Source: Takakia lepidozioides | Lineage: Eukaryota > Streptophyta > Takakiopsida > Takakiales > Takakiaceae | Length of the DNA stretch: 64,000 nucleotides | Assembly: GCA_030704615.1 (NCBI GenBank) | Contig: CM060731.1 | Location: 57,826,756 to 57,890,755, forward strand | Reading direction: 5' to 3' | Shown: piece by piece, positions 1-11,815 of the stretch | Layout of the letters: every line of letters starts with the position of its first letter | How positions within the stretch are numbered: the stretch's first letter is position 1 | The notes under the pieces: generated by a model | Told to the model about the DNA's origin: nothing | The model's input: the letters and a program-made list of their open reading frames with translations, nothing else | Database searches by the model: none | Program-made: the position numbers and the translations under genes

Positions 1-1134
1 CTGCCGATCCATCTGCATTTGTTTTTACACGGTATATCCACTTGGTGGCAATGGGCTTTCTGTCATGAGGTAGATGAACTAATTCCCAAGTGTCGTTCTT
101 GTAAATGGATTGAAGCTCATTGTCCATTGCCTCCTTCCACCCAGGATGCAACATGGCCATCTTGTGATCCAAAGGCAAGTCGATCAACTGGATCTCTTCA
201 GCGGCATTAATGTGATAGTCTTGAAATTTGGTGGGAATTCGACTTACTTTGCCACTCCTGGTAACTGAGGTGGGTAGGTCTAGAGTTGCCAATCGTCTTC
301 TTTGGTACGTCTTCAGCGGCACAATGGTACGAGCGGGTGGATCGAGACTCATTGATGGCTGAATGAGGAATCATATCGTAAGCGGGGGCCGGGAGTGCGC
401 CACCTGAGATGCTTGGATTTCTCCTTCATGACCTAATTGTGTAGCCTTGAAAGGATGATCTCGATTGCCCAACGGTGGTGAGGTTCGGTGATATTGGCCA
501 GATGCGGGATTATATTGTCTTTCACATACAAAACAATCATCGTTAGTGCCTTCTGTCTACGCACTTTGAGAGCAGCCATCCCTTCGTCTGTGGCTGGGTT
601 CAACGTTCTTCATGTAGGCTCCACCACCTCCCACAGGTCTTCACGTGTAAGCATGTTCTTGAGCTTGAAGCTCCAGACACTGTAGTTCTGGGCTCCTTCT
701 AGCTTGGAAGCATCGCCAACTGAAGACTCTCTGAAACTCATGGTGGTTTGAGATTGTGGAGCTGAGCTCAACACAAATGGTCTGCTTCTACTGTTCCCCT
801 GCAGCTAAGTCTGACAGTTTCCTCTAAAAACGAACTTCGCTGCACTGATCACTCGGCTCTGATACCATGTAGAGATCGCTGTATGGGAGGAACAGAAGCA
901 GCTTTTTTCATTCACGTAACTCCCCAATATATGCAGTGGCCCCACAACTTTGCTTTGACTGTTTATGCCCCGCCCCACTATCTAAAGTGGTATGCACCAT
1001 GAATACTTCTGCTATGTAACTCCCGTACATCAGTACATCTCTTTGTCCTAGTGGGGGGTCATGCTTCATCATTAGCATGTAACTAATCTAACCGGTGGGT
1101 TAATTACAATACCCTAGATGAATCTGATTTAACA
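1..1134 (-). mobile_element. Ty1/Copia LTR retrotransposon remnant, internally deleted
   Basis: Read on the minus strand, the element starts with an LTR (868-1134), then a tRNA-Met-type primer-binding site (856-867, complement of GCTCTGATACCA). A gag start follows with its ATG at 739-741; the product begins MSFRESSVGDASKLEGAQNY and continues WSFKLKNML, typical of the Copia gag N-terminus. After a break near 615, gag-like peptide resumes. At about 1-235 the sequence is the integrase/RT linker and RT start (EAMDNELQSIYKNDTWEL, then ATKWIYRV). Most of gag, protease and integrase is therefore missing between about 480 and 240, so the copy is dead. The other LTR would lie left of the window. The family assignment is firm; the exact deletion points are not. 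Confidence 0.82.
868..1134 (-). repeat. Copia long terminal repeat (267 bp)
   Basis: It is bounded by TG...CA (TGTAGAGATC at one end, GATTTAACA at the other) and directly abuts the primer-binding site at 856-867. No second copy is visible in the window, so the outer boundary at 1134 rests on the TG/CA rule alone. Confidence 0.65.
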
Positions 1135-1599
1135 ACAACTGGCAGGGCCATCGTTGGCATATCCTCAGCAGAGGATTCGATTACATTTCAGCCAATGAAC
1201 CTCATTTTAGGATGCGTCTGGGGAACCTTTGGGGGTTTCCTCAGTCACAGTGACCTGCCAAAGCTGGTGGACAAGTACTTGGCTGGGCTATAGTGCACTT
1301 GACACATTGATCACAGACTTTTGCACTGAGCTTCGGGTCATTCCAATCTACAGTAGGAGCAGTTATGGAGCATGTGTATATATATGGAACAGACATGTGT
1401 GTATTTTGCATCAAAATGTGTACCATACTACTGGCACTTGATGGCTGGTTACAATAATGTGTTCCAATTTTTGAGAGCTTTGTTTTGAACCACGCAGCTT
1501 TCTAACACTAGGAAATCAAGCTGGATCGCGACACCACCCATAGATTGCCCTTCCCACAAATCAACGATGCCGTGCAGCTCATGCAGGAGAGTACATACA
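1135..1599. other. Intergenic, no gene seen
   Basis: Only short overlapping ORFs on both strands are present, none with a recognisable motif. This is flanking DNA between the Copia LTR and the LINE remnant. Confidence 0.5.
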
Positions 1600-2204
1600 T
1601 TCGATGTGTGCTGAACTATTTCAATGAGTGACTTGTTCTACGCTGATGCAAGAGGAGAGCAAGCCTCAAATTCCCTATTACCAAGGGGTGGACATCACAT
1701 CTAGACATGACCGCAACAGACTCATTAGGAGAGAGCTTATGGAATTACATGTCAAGAGAACTTGGAAGCTACCCAATCTCACGACAAAGCTCCACTTCTA
1801 TCGAGAGACATTCTTGGTGCTCCGAAATGATAGAATCTTGAGGCCAAATTACCTTTCAGCATCCTTATCTCCTTCCCTCCTGAGGGCATTGGGGCGGTTC
1901 AGGGTGGGTTCCCACAACCTACGGATAGAGATAGAGACTGGCAGATGGGAAAACCTGCAACGGGAGGACCGCCTATGTCCAGGGAGATTCCACGGTCTAT
2001 TCCGCGGCACTCAATGTCTCACGGATCAGAAATGCTTGGCAGCTTTCCTGCACGAGGCCTTCACCCTAACACAATCCCTAGAATATTAGTTCTCATTCTT
2101 GGGCTCTGGTTTTGTTTCCTCTCTCATGTTTTTTTTCCATTTTGTCCCATAAGCTCTATGAGCATTCCGCAGACGTTATAAAGCATTTCATTGGATGCCC
2201 CGGA
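1600..2204 (+). mobile_element. LINE 3' end: ORF2 C-terminal remnant plus 3' tail
   Basis: The open frame 1628-2089 (153 codons) carries the pattern LGRFRVGSHNLRIE followed by a tryptophan and REDRLCP, typical of the C-terminal tail of non-LTR retrotransposon ORF2 proteins, where a cysteine/histidine cluster normally follows. Here that cluster is eroded. Directly downstream (2141-2193) is a segment with CCCATAAGCTCTATGAGC, a CCGCRGACGTTA block and a CATTTCATT end. The same segment recurs in inverse orientation at 7101-7168 and 46401-46475, which marks it as this LINE family's 3' untranslated end. Upstream RT is absent, consistent with 5' truncation. Confidence 0.55.
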
Positions 2205-2724
2205 TGAATTTCACTTCATTTTGATTGGAAATATGTTTTATGCGGATATAAAATAGGAATAATGTAAGAAATTAATGCAGACGTGCAATCTGACGATACT
2301 TTTTTGGGACCCCCCCCTGATGATGATGACGTGGTTGATGATGATGTGGTTGACGATGATGTGTCCTAAGAACCTCGGCAATGATGATGTGGCACTGTGG
2401 CACCCTATTCGCCTTCTTAACTAACTACCTTCAGTCGTCACTGCAACATATCCTCGCCTATGAGTTTGAGGGGTTTCAACAATGCAAGTTTAGCCTAAAC
2501 TACGAGATGTCAGGGATTTCCACCTTAAGGGCCCATCTCCTGCTTGCAAACACACAGAAAGGAAGGTATGCTAAACAATTACTTCGTCTAGACAAGGCAT
2601 CTACATCGCACATTCCTGTTGCATTTTGTAACCTCACGTCTTGCACACAAAAGTGGAATGGAAAATGTGGACTTGAATCCTTTAGCTCAAATCATTGGTC
2701 AAAACAGAGGAAGCCGCATGGTAA
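2205..2724. other. Intergenic, with a GATGATGTGGTTGA minisatellite
   Basis: Imperfect repeats built on GATGATGATGTGGTTGA lie at about 2320-2370. The rest is the 3' flank of the NLR gene. A 120-codon ORF at 2381-2743 has no recognisable motif and I do not call it a gene. Confidence 0.5.
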
Positions 2725-5700
2725 TTATGGACTAGAGGAGTAGCCATAGTCCTCAAAGTCTGCATAACCAAACTCAGGTTCAGTGTGCTCGTAGTAGATT
2801 ATGTTACAACCACTCGGTACCAATTCACCTACTGAACTCATGAATGTTAAGTCACAGTCTACAACAACCAGAGACTTGAGTGCACTCAACTGCTTGAAAT
2901 TGTCAGGCAGCTCTTTCAACAAAAAGCAATCAGCTATACTAAGTTCAATTAGTGAGCTCAAATTCCCAAAGTCAACCGGCAAGTCCGTCAAGCTTGAACA
3001 GTAGCCAAGGGAGAGTGTGTGCAGATGGGACAGTTGCCCGAACCCCTCCGGCAACTTCTCCAGACTCTCGCATCCGTACAAATTCAGCTCACGCAAGGAT
3101 TGCAATCGACCAAAATCAGCTGGCAGCTCCTGCAGCTGTTTACACTGCCACAACTGTAAGTTTTGTAGCATGCCCAACTTCCCAAATCCCTGAGGGAGCT
3201 TTCTGAGGTCCTCACAACCGCCCAAGTCAAGCTTTTGCAGCTCATTGAGCCGCCCAAAATCCTCTGGCAATTCTCTCAACTTCTTGCACGAGCGCAGTTC
3301 CAATATCTGTAGAGATTTCAACTCTCCAAAACCCATGGGAAGCTCTTCCAAGTTCTCACAGAGACTCAAATCCAATGTATGTAGAGATCTGAGCCGCCCA
3401 ATTTCCTTGGGTAGCTGCTTCAAGTTCTTGCATTCGCTAATGGATAGAACCTTCAACTCTCGAGGAAACTGCAAACAAAAACCAATCAAGTTTGTCAAGC
3501 TGCGTTGAGTATGTTGGTGTCAAAGGCTTCCAACACAACCTGGCTGGCAGACAATATTCAGGCTGGTGACCAAGAACATCTGGTGCACAAAAAAATCCAC
3601 GTGAACACCATTTATATACCATCTGTTTGCCTTTATCTCCAGGCATGCCCACTGCCATGGTATCTGAAAAGGTTCAATTAGTTAGGATTCAAACACATTG
3701 ACCACTTAAATACTGAGCTTGGCTGTTCTGAGAAGAGGGCCAAAAATGTGGCTTAGCAAGTATACTTCTTGCAATGAAGACCTAGTGACAGTGTAATCCA
3801 CAATACTGACAACCACCTTGAAGAAATTTTAGCAAACAATCTCAAGACAGTTAATGCCATGCTACAACCATGTGGTGACTATCTTAGGTAACCGTACTGA
3901 CTGTTCCATACCTTTCCTCAGTCACACATAGCGAGCAAAGACAGCATCTGCTCTTGAGACTCATGCGGTCACATGTCTCACCCCTGTGTCCAAGTAGGGC
4001 CCCCTATACATACAAAGCCCAAGCACACCTGAAAAAAATTGCTCGTTCCCTCCAGCTAGGAGGCATAATCAGGCTGTTAATGATGAAGTGCAGTAGTAGT
4101 TGTTCCCTGGTAGATAGATGACCTTACCTCTACATCTCTGAAGTCCAAGTCCACTTCACACATCCTCATGACCGCCAGATGATTCAGTTTGCCCAACTCC
4201 TGGAATGGCACTGCCCCTTTTGTAATGAAGAGCTGAAGCTGTGTTGGAGCTCTAATGCACTGTCCAACAACCTCATTTTCCAAAATAAGAATGCGTAGAG
4301 ACTTGGACAATACGTCTAGCTTTTCTGCAGGCAAGGGCTCCATGCAATTTCTTAGACAGAGCCCTTCAACCTTCTTCAAGTCCTGCATTGCACAGAAGTT
4401 GGAACCATTCAGTGACCAGTAAGGGGCTCAGTAGGTACCTCCTTTCCCTCAGTCTGCATAGGTGGCCATCAGTCCCTCTACAACAGCTGAAACATCATTG
4501 TAGACTGAAGCTGTAATAAAATCATTGAATGGCTTGCAGATATGATCTTATATCTCTTATTCGCAGTGAATCTCACCTTGTCATTGTCCGTGAGGATCAG
4601 AGGTAATTCACTTGCCCCATCCGACCAAACACGTACACCTGCCTCAATATTCCGGCCCAAAGCGACAAAAAGATCATGTACTTGCACCCTAGCAATGTTG
4701 TCACTGTCTAGCCGCTTCTTCACCAAAGCTAGTTCTTCCAGTGCTACTAACCGCTCTTCACCTATCAGGTGAGTAACTGTATCCCATGGTAGGTCGAGGA
4801 AGAAGGCCGTTATATCCAGAAAAGCTTTAGCCTCAGACTTGGCTAGCTGGTCATAACTGAACTCCAGACTGTGGTAAAGCCGATTCTCCTTCGTACCGGT
4901 AAGAGAGTCCCAACCTTGTAGTGAATCAATCACATGCTTCCAAGCAGTCTGATGGAACTTGAGGTACTTCCCAACAACTTCTAAGGCCAATGGCAGTCCC
5001 CCACAGACCTTTAGAACATCACTCACTTGATGTATCTTAGTGGAGGGTGTCTCCTTCCCATTGAATGCATGCATGCATAGAAGCTTTCTAGCTTGAGCTG
5101 GCCCCAGCTCTTCAACCTCATAAGGTTGATTATCAATGTCCTTCTCTCTTAGCACTGTACACACATTTGCGTCACGGCTGGTGATTAGGATCCGACTCTT
5201 GTTTGGCAGGATCAATTTATCAGGTAGTAGGTAATTCAAAACCTCTGCATTGAGCACATTGTCTATGAAGATAAACAAGGGATCAGAGCACTGATTCTGT
5301 AGAAAATGTCCGAGCTTTTGACACCCTTCCTTGTAATCACCCAAGCGGTGTTTAACGCCTGACAACCTCTCCATCATGTTGGCTTGCAGGTCACGTATCT
5401 TGTCGAGAGAGGGGTTCTCTCCCACTTCAATCTTACAATGTGTCCGGCCTGTTAAATTCAGGCGTGCATACACTCCATCACCCAATGTGGACTTACCAAT
5501 CCCTCCCATGCCATGTAGTACGACTGCACGTACTGAGTGATCTCGCACCTTCAGCATTCCAATCACAGCATCCACCCGCTCATCAAGTCCAACTGCAAAG
5601 GACAGCATATAAGCATCTTGTCAAGGGTTTCTCCAGCAGAATGGTTAATGTTGCAGTGGGTGCAGCGTCTTTAATTGACATCCCCGAGATATATGGATAT

Positions 5701-8700
5701 TGGATAAATGTTGTGGAAGACAAAGATGTTCAGACTTCAAAGCAACACCCTGATCAAGTAGCCAACATCCTACCTACCTCCAGCCTACATCTCTTTTCCA
5801 TGCTCATTCAAAAGTTCTGATGTGGCTGTGGGCTGGCTTCATGACACGTAGCTAGGAAGGTGGAATCACTGGGCCATAGCAGTCCATTGGTTTTCCATCC
5901 CTACGTCCACAGGCTTTCACTTGCCCCGTCATGTAGCCTCAGTCAATGTAGCCTCAGACGCTTCAATGTCTTGGGTCAGTCAAGTGGGTAATGTTGATGC
6001 TAATAATCGGACCACAGATAAAGCTAGATCTAAACGTTGGCCGGGTAAACGCCCTAGGGTAAGGGGAGTTGGAAATGCAAGAATTTAATAGATTGATAGT
6101 ATTGAACCCCTACTCTAGAAAAAGAAAAGTGCTTGCAAATGTTGGACAGCACTTTGCTTTACACGCACCCACCGAGGTCTGCGATATCCATCAAAGTTAG
6201 TAAAGATATGCAGCAGGGTGTGGGTTTCAATCAGGAACCTACACAGCCTTGGAGAGCATCCTTGCTCACCACAGAATTTTAGTGTTTCTTTATAGATATT
6301 GTGAACACCAGGCATCAACCTATTCATTGCTTGTAGGGATATTTTGGATTAAGAGATCGTCTGAGAAAATGACATCAAAAACGTTGTAGTGTGTGGAGGA
6401 GCAATGTCAGCAAAGAAATGCAAGGTGAAATACAGAAGCGACTTGTTACGGAGCTGAGGACTTTGACTGCGGTAGATTGCATCTGAAAGGGTGCTTGCCT
6501 TTATTGGTCGGAAAAACTGGCAGAAGGGGTGACAATGGAAGACTGCTTTGACGTGTCAAGATCGCAGTGCTCTGCAACAACGTCTCCACCGCTGTGAGGG
6601 TAAGATTTGGATACAGCTGATCGATATTCGTGCGAAGCTGGCCCATGTCATCCTTTGTGGAGGCAGTGAAACAAAGCCTGGCCAATGACAGTGTCTCAAG
6701 TTAGACTACATAAGCAGTAGATGACACTACGGACTTGTTTTCCATATGACCATTTGATTTTAAGGTAAGCATTCTGGGGCACCTCCTGTCCTCCATTTAC
6801 ACTTTGGCACCATTACCCAGATGGATAACTGAATAAACATGAAAGTGAGAAGTATATCTCTGGACTGCTCTTGATCCAAGATTGATGATAATCCATGCAC
6901 CCACACACAGAAGTTATGGAGTCCACTGCAGAAGAAATGCACATGCTGCTGGAGAAAGATAGCCGTAGATGTAACGGGAAGTGACATAACTAGAGAGGCA
7001 AAAATTTAGTCTTGCAGAGGGAGAGGCACAGAGCAGTGCACAATGAAGTGTGCTTCCATCGCCATTGGTAGACCCCTGGACTTACGTGGGACAATAGAAA
7101 AGAGAGAAATGAAATGAGATGAAATGGTACTTTTAACGTCCGCGGAAAGCTCATAGAGCTTATGGGACAAAATGGAAGAAAACATAGGAGGAACTTTGTA
7201 GTGTCCACAGGAAGCTCATAGAGCTTATGGGACAAAATGGAAGAAAACATAGGAGGAACTTTGTAGTGTCCACAGGAAGCTCAAAGAGCTTATGGGAGAA
7301 AAGAAAGCAATAAATAAGGAAGTGGGTCTGCAACAACCAGCCCAAAAAACCACAATTCAACATCAGAAGTTATAATGTCCAAAGGAAGCCCAACTAGCTT
7401 ATGGGACAAGAACCAGGCCAAAAACCACGATTGAACATCAAAAGATCCTCTACGCTGAGATCTTCATGCAGATATGCCACCAGGAATCTCTGATTCCCAA
7501 CAGACAGACAGGCAGACAGACAGAGACGTTTGCCACAGCATACAGCATAGGTGCACTTGGGAAAGGTGTTTTACTTGCCAAACGAGCCAGTCTTCAAGTG
7601 AGTGCAACAAAGGGCTGTTCCTTCTGCAATGAGACAAGTTGCCACCTTCAGTTTTTCGTCTGCTTCTGGTAGTTGAGGTATAAGAGCTCTCACATGTTTT
7701 GCCAAATCTCGCATTGCTAGAAGGAGGCTGAAGCATTCAGTGTTGTTTCGGGAGACCTGGTCCATTCGAGTCACTACATAGGCAACAAGGGACAGTGCTG
7801 CCCCTGCCCAATGCAGATTCTGGGCACCGTTCAAGAGATCACGGAGCACTTTCAAAGCTTCCCCAGACAGCTTTGAGGAGTCAACCTGTCCAACAATTGA
7901 CACACTCCATCAACATCTATTCCAGGGATGTTACCTGCTAGCTGGATGGTAAAATCTTGAAATTACACTACATAAACTGCTTATTTGAGCACCCCCCACA
8001 TGGTGGTAAGGTCAGCACCAAAGCTGTGCGGCTCAGAAAACCCCCAAAGCCTTCTTGTCCGAAGCCCAGCCAAAGAAGGGAACATGCAAAGCTTGGAGCT
8101 CTTGTCCATAGACCACATTGCTATAACCACGTTTGCGTTGGTGATCACAACAGGTTGCGGGTCTCACTACCCCAGTTAGGGACCCACATTAGGAAAGGAC
8201 AGCATTGATGGAGTTCTCAGCCCATGTTCATGCGATACTTTTTAAGCTCCCATGTCCTTCTCCAAATCCCTGTCATGGAATGAAAATCGAAGAGTGGCCA
8301 GTTCATCCGAATGAGGCTTTGCATCCAAGGCTCACTTCAACGTCGGGGATTTGAAAGGTTCTGTTAAATTCACAGTGCTGTGTCGGATAGAAGATGAGAA
8401 AGAAGTCTCACAGGAGAGCCAGACGATCCACAGTTTTGTCCCACCATGTTCAACAGATAGGCCGCGTCCTGGATGTTGGATTGCACATTCCCGCAGTATG
8501 TAGATCTTCCATCTTGCTGTGTCTTATTCCGAATTCTATTGAGAGCCTGTCCACACGCCATTCATCACGATCTTAGTATTTCCAACCATAAAGCCAGTCA
8601 AATGGGCAAATGCGCATGCCAGTTGGACTGGTATGCTCAGGGGGGTTGTAGCAACTTAGAGAAGGACCCATTATCGGTACAAGAATTTGAAGGTTAAGTT

Positions 8701-9072
8701 GACTCCGTTCAACTCACTTCAACTGCTAGTCCATACTGTAGAAAGCTGCCTGAGTAGAGATAGACGCTTTCGAAGTTGGGTAAAGTATATCATAAGCAGT
8801 GTTGAAATTTCAGCAATTCCAATTCCTAGGTTGCATCCTTACACCTCTCTCCACCCCATCCCCATGGTCAAGGAAACGGATTAGTAGTGGCCAACCTGTT
8901 CAATCTCCTCCAAAATGTTGTCGAGCTGATATTCATCCTTAATCCTAAATGCAGACAGCCCCTTGTCGTCTTTGTCTGGCGGTGCTGGGCGGCGTGATTT
9001 GGAAACTGCTCCTACAGGTACTAAAACCTCTCGAAGGCTTAAGGCTCTACAACTGCGCAGTGAATTTCCCAT
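2725..9072 (-). CDS. NLR immune receptor: MLKL/HeLo-like N-terminus, NB-ARC, LRR
   Basis: Predicted intracellular nucleotide-binding leucine-rich-repeat receptor. Inferred exons on the minus strand: 8896-9072, 8412-8546, 7575-7885, about 6560-6677, 4577-5592, 4128-4382, 2725-3468 (stop TAA at 2725-2727). Phases agree at every junction except the donor of exon 4, which I could not place; a small exon may be missing there. Exons 1-4 form a helical domain ([18 protein letters not shown] in exon 3, then [14 protein letters not shown]) resembling the MLKL/HeLo-like four-helix domain of some non-seed-plant NLRs. Exon 5 is NB-ARC: P-loop GMGGIGKST, kinase-2 [25 protein letters not shown] in [26 protein letters not shown], and VHDLF at the MHD position. 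Exon 7 encodes eight 24-residue LRRs plus a partial one. No disabling mutation is seen. Exons 1-2 are the least certain part. Confidence 0.8.
7101..7410 (-). repeat. LINE 3' tail with 65-bp tandem duplication, in an NLR intron
   Basis: A minus-strand copy of the LINE tail (ATTTC-rich end near 7105-7125, then the ACGTCCGCGG block and GCTCATAGAGCTTATGGGAC) is followed by two further copies spaced exactly 65 bp apart (anchor GCTCATAGAG at 7149, 7214 and GCTCAAAGAG at 7279). A diverged fourth lies near 7385. The array sits between inferred NLR exons 3 and 4. Confidence 0.75.
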
Positions 9073-9768
9073 TGTACACTGCAACTTGTCTCCCCCCCAC
9101 ACACTTGGACTCAAATACCAGCTCTTGCCATGTCTAGCTTACGATCATGCCACAAGCTTCGGGAGCGCCATCTTTGGGTGCAGAAGAGAGACGGAAGAGA
9201 GGGAGTAGAGGAGTAACAAGAGAAGTACGGCGGAACAGTGAAATGGGAGCTAGAAAACTTGCTTCAAGCCAGAAATGCATGCAAGGGCAGAGAGGGAGAG
9301 CAAGGGACGCTGGCGGTCCAAAGCATGTGGCCCAAGGAGACAAGATACGAGTACTGTAGTAGAGTGGAAGTCTGCAGAGAGATGCTGCGCTGCCACAGTC
9401 AAAGCTTGTCACACCTCCCTGAGCCATGGCCGCACTGACTTGGCCACCTTTACTCACAGCTTTTTAGGTGACTTTATTTCTCATAAAATGGTCCTAGGTT
9501 CCAATCACCTACCCGTTTTTCTTCTTTGAGGGCAAACTGAAAGAGTGAATCACGCTCCACCATCTGATGAGACTCATTGCTTTATACTCAAATTATTCTA
9601 GGTAGATGTGGAGAAGACTACCGTCACTTACCCAATGAGTTGAATGCAAGCATGGAAACCTTGCAGGTGCGGTCGCGGGGGATGGCCGTACCGGCGACAT
9701 TCCGAGGGCGCGCTGTCAAACCCACGTCCCCCGCTGCTCCCCTCTCGCCTGTAAGGTAAATTAAAGCA
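9073..9768. other. NLR 5' flank, no other gene seen
   Basis: This lies upstream of the predicted NLR start. An in-frame upstream ATG at 9112-9114 would add 14 residues. Overlapping ORFs of 60-107 codons on both strands show no domain. No confident promoter element was found. Confidence 0.45.
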
Positions 9769-9772
9769 TTAA

Positions 9773-10389
9773 CCCTTAACCGGCCACCAGCCTGGCCCAA
9801 AACGGGCTTCAGCGCCCATTTAATCGTAAATGACGTTTTCAAATCTGCTTCAATTTTTATGAAATTAGTGCGATGGAGTGGCCCCTCTCGTGCACTACCA
9901 GGATTGGGCAACTGATTGCCCTAATTTCGAGTTAAAGCAAAGTTGTCTCATCAGGCAAGCAAGGGGGTCAGGTTTTGATGAAGGTAATTCTGTCTTTTTC
10001 ATGCTAAGATTTCTTCACATGTGTGTGTGTGGATTATTGTTAGAGGATCTGACCAGGTTTGACCAAGTGGCAGCACTACATGTGTTGGCCAAATTAGATT
10101 ACTTTTGGCTTGTTGGATGAGGGATCCCAACTCGCCTCAATTGGAGTTGATCCTGTCACTCAAATCAGAAATGCTATGTTTCTCGAATGGGCCCCAAAAA
10201 TAGGTCCCACATTCAATGGTGGTGTTTGATCTGGGGCTAATTGCCCTGGAAATTGGCAAGTGAGTGTAGGAGGAAGATATGCACATAATGTGTGGTCAAT
10301 TTGTCAATCTTCTAAAAGTTATACCATTTTTCCACTGCAGGAGTCCTATTTTTTGAAAAAGTCGAACTATGGCACCGGTCGTTTAAGGG
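9773..10389. mobile_element. piggyBac-type MITE (617 bp) with TTAA target duplication
   Basis: TTAA at 9769-9772 and again at 10390-10393 flanks termini that start CCCTTAACCGGCC on the left and, reverse-complemented, CCCTTAAACGACCGGTGCC on the right. CCCTTAA-type inverted termini with TTAA duplication are the signature of piggyBac elements. The interior holds no transposase, so this is a non-autonomous copy. Confidence 0.65.
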
Positions 10390-10393
10390 TTAA

Positions 10394-10835
10394 GCGATTG
10401 GGAGCGTAGAAGGAACCGCGGGTTGTGTGGTGGCTAGATGAATAAGGTATGAGATTCTATCCACTGTTGGTCTAGTATGGTCTTTTGTGATAGCATGAGG
10501 GTCTTGGTAGTATAATTTGTTTGCATGTGCGCTTAGGTATGGTTTCCGATACATAAAGAAAAAACTGGATTCTAATACATGTACGGTGTCATTAATGGAC
10601 GTCATGCAAATTTGAAAAACTAATATCAACAATGGTATGCATTGCTCGTACCAAATCAACTCGGGTAAGGTACCAAAAATTGAAGAATTACCATATGAAA
10701 GAAGCAACACTACACATATGAAACAAACAAAAACTGAAGGAAGCATAACCTACAAGGAGCAAATACTGAAGCAAGAATAACATACAAATACATCCTATAC
10801 ATATATATGAAAAAAGCAGAAACTATACCCAGTCT
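10394..10835. other. Intergenic, nothing recognised
   Basis: This is AT-rich sequence with one 118-codon minus-strand ORF lacking any motif. Confidence 0.45.
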
Positions 10836-11815
10836 GGCTTTGTTAGGAAAATGATGATTCTTGACAACGTCATCCTCGCTAATGAGGCCCTAAGCTTTGC
10901 CTCTAATTCCAATCAATCCTTGGCTCTACTTATGCTTGATTTTTGAAAAGCCTTTGACCAGATTAATTGGAACTTTCTCCTTATGGCTATTCAGGGTGCT
11001 GGTATTCACTCTCAATTCCTTTCTTGGGCTAAAATATTTCTCTTCTCTGCCTCTAGTAGGGTCATGACTAATGGTTACCTTTCCAAGTCCTTTGCTCTTC
11101 AGTGCTCTGTCCGGCAGGGTTGCCCTTTATCTCCCTTCATTTTTCTTATTGCTGCATACTACTTGGGACACCTTGTGGACGCGCAACAGCACATTTTGGA
11201 TCTTCAAATTCCCTCCCCCTTTTCATCCCTCCCCTTTAACCTCACGCTATCTATGTATGCTGATGTCACGGTTTTTTTTACCTCGTAATGACAATTCCCT
11301 TAATATATATGCTACTCTCAATACCTGGGACTCGTTCTGGTTGGCTTCTTGCTTGAAGGTTAATTGGGCTAAATTTGTTGGCATTTATTCTAAGCTCAGT
11401 AGCTCTATCAACATTCATCTGCCAATTTGGGAATTGGATAAGGGGGGATAATGTAAGCTTCTTGGTCACCTTAATATTGGTCATGGCCTTTCTCACTAAG
11501 ACCGATTTGCTCCGATTTTTCGCTCCCTCAAAACCAGATTGACCTTTTGGTGTTCTGATCAGCTTTCCTTCACATGGCCCTTGTTGCTAATCAGGTCCTG
11601 TTGGCAGAAATTTGGTTCATTGCCTCGGTCTCAGACCCAGGTCCTTCCATCCTCCAGTCCATTAAAGCTTTGATACGGAATTTCGTGTGGGGTGCCTTTG
11701 ATGCTATGATTGCAAAACGTACTTTGGTCTCATGGTCTCAGTTGTGTTTAAAAAAAAAAACAAGGTGGCTTGGGTCTCTCTCCGGTGATAGGCCTCACTA
11801 CCCTATGTGTTGATT
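10836..11815 (+). mobile_element. L1-like LINE reverse-transcriptase fragment (dead)
   Basis: The translation follows the LINE RT domain in order: MMILDNVILANEAL, then LALLMLDF-stop-KAFDQINW, SVRQGCPLSPFIF, and SMYADVTVFF at the catalytic position where YADDT is expected. The frame is broken by an in-frame TGA at about 10944, by frameshifts after 11285, and by loss of the second catalytic aspartate (ADD to ADV). The downstream part carries thumb-like segments (FVWGAFDAMIAKRTLVSW) up to about 11810. Endonuclease and the 5' region are absent. Confidence 0.85.

Noticed and set aside
2381-2743. 120-codon plus-strand ORF beside the NLR 3' end
   Set aside because: No motif, and its end overlaps the NLR stop on the other strand; probably NLR 3' untranslated sequence read backwards.
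2952-3508. Plus-strand ORFs opposite the LRR exon
   Set aside because: They are antisense shadows of the 24-residue LRR repeats, whose regular codon use keeps other frames open.
6115-6987. Minus-strand ORFs at 6115-6327 and 6760-6987 as further NLR exons
   Set aside because: They have no phase-compatible splice sites with the neighbouring exons and no similarity to NLR regions.
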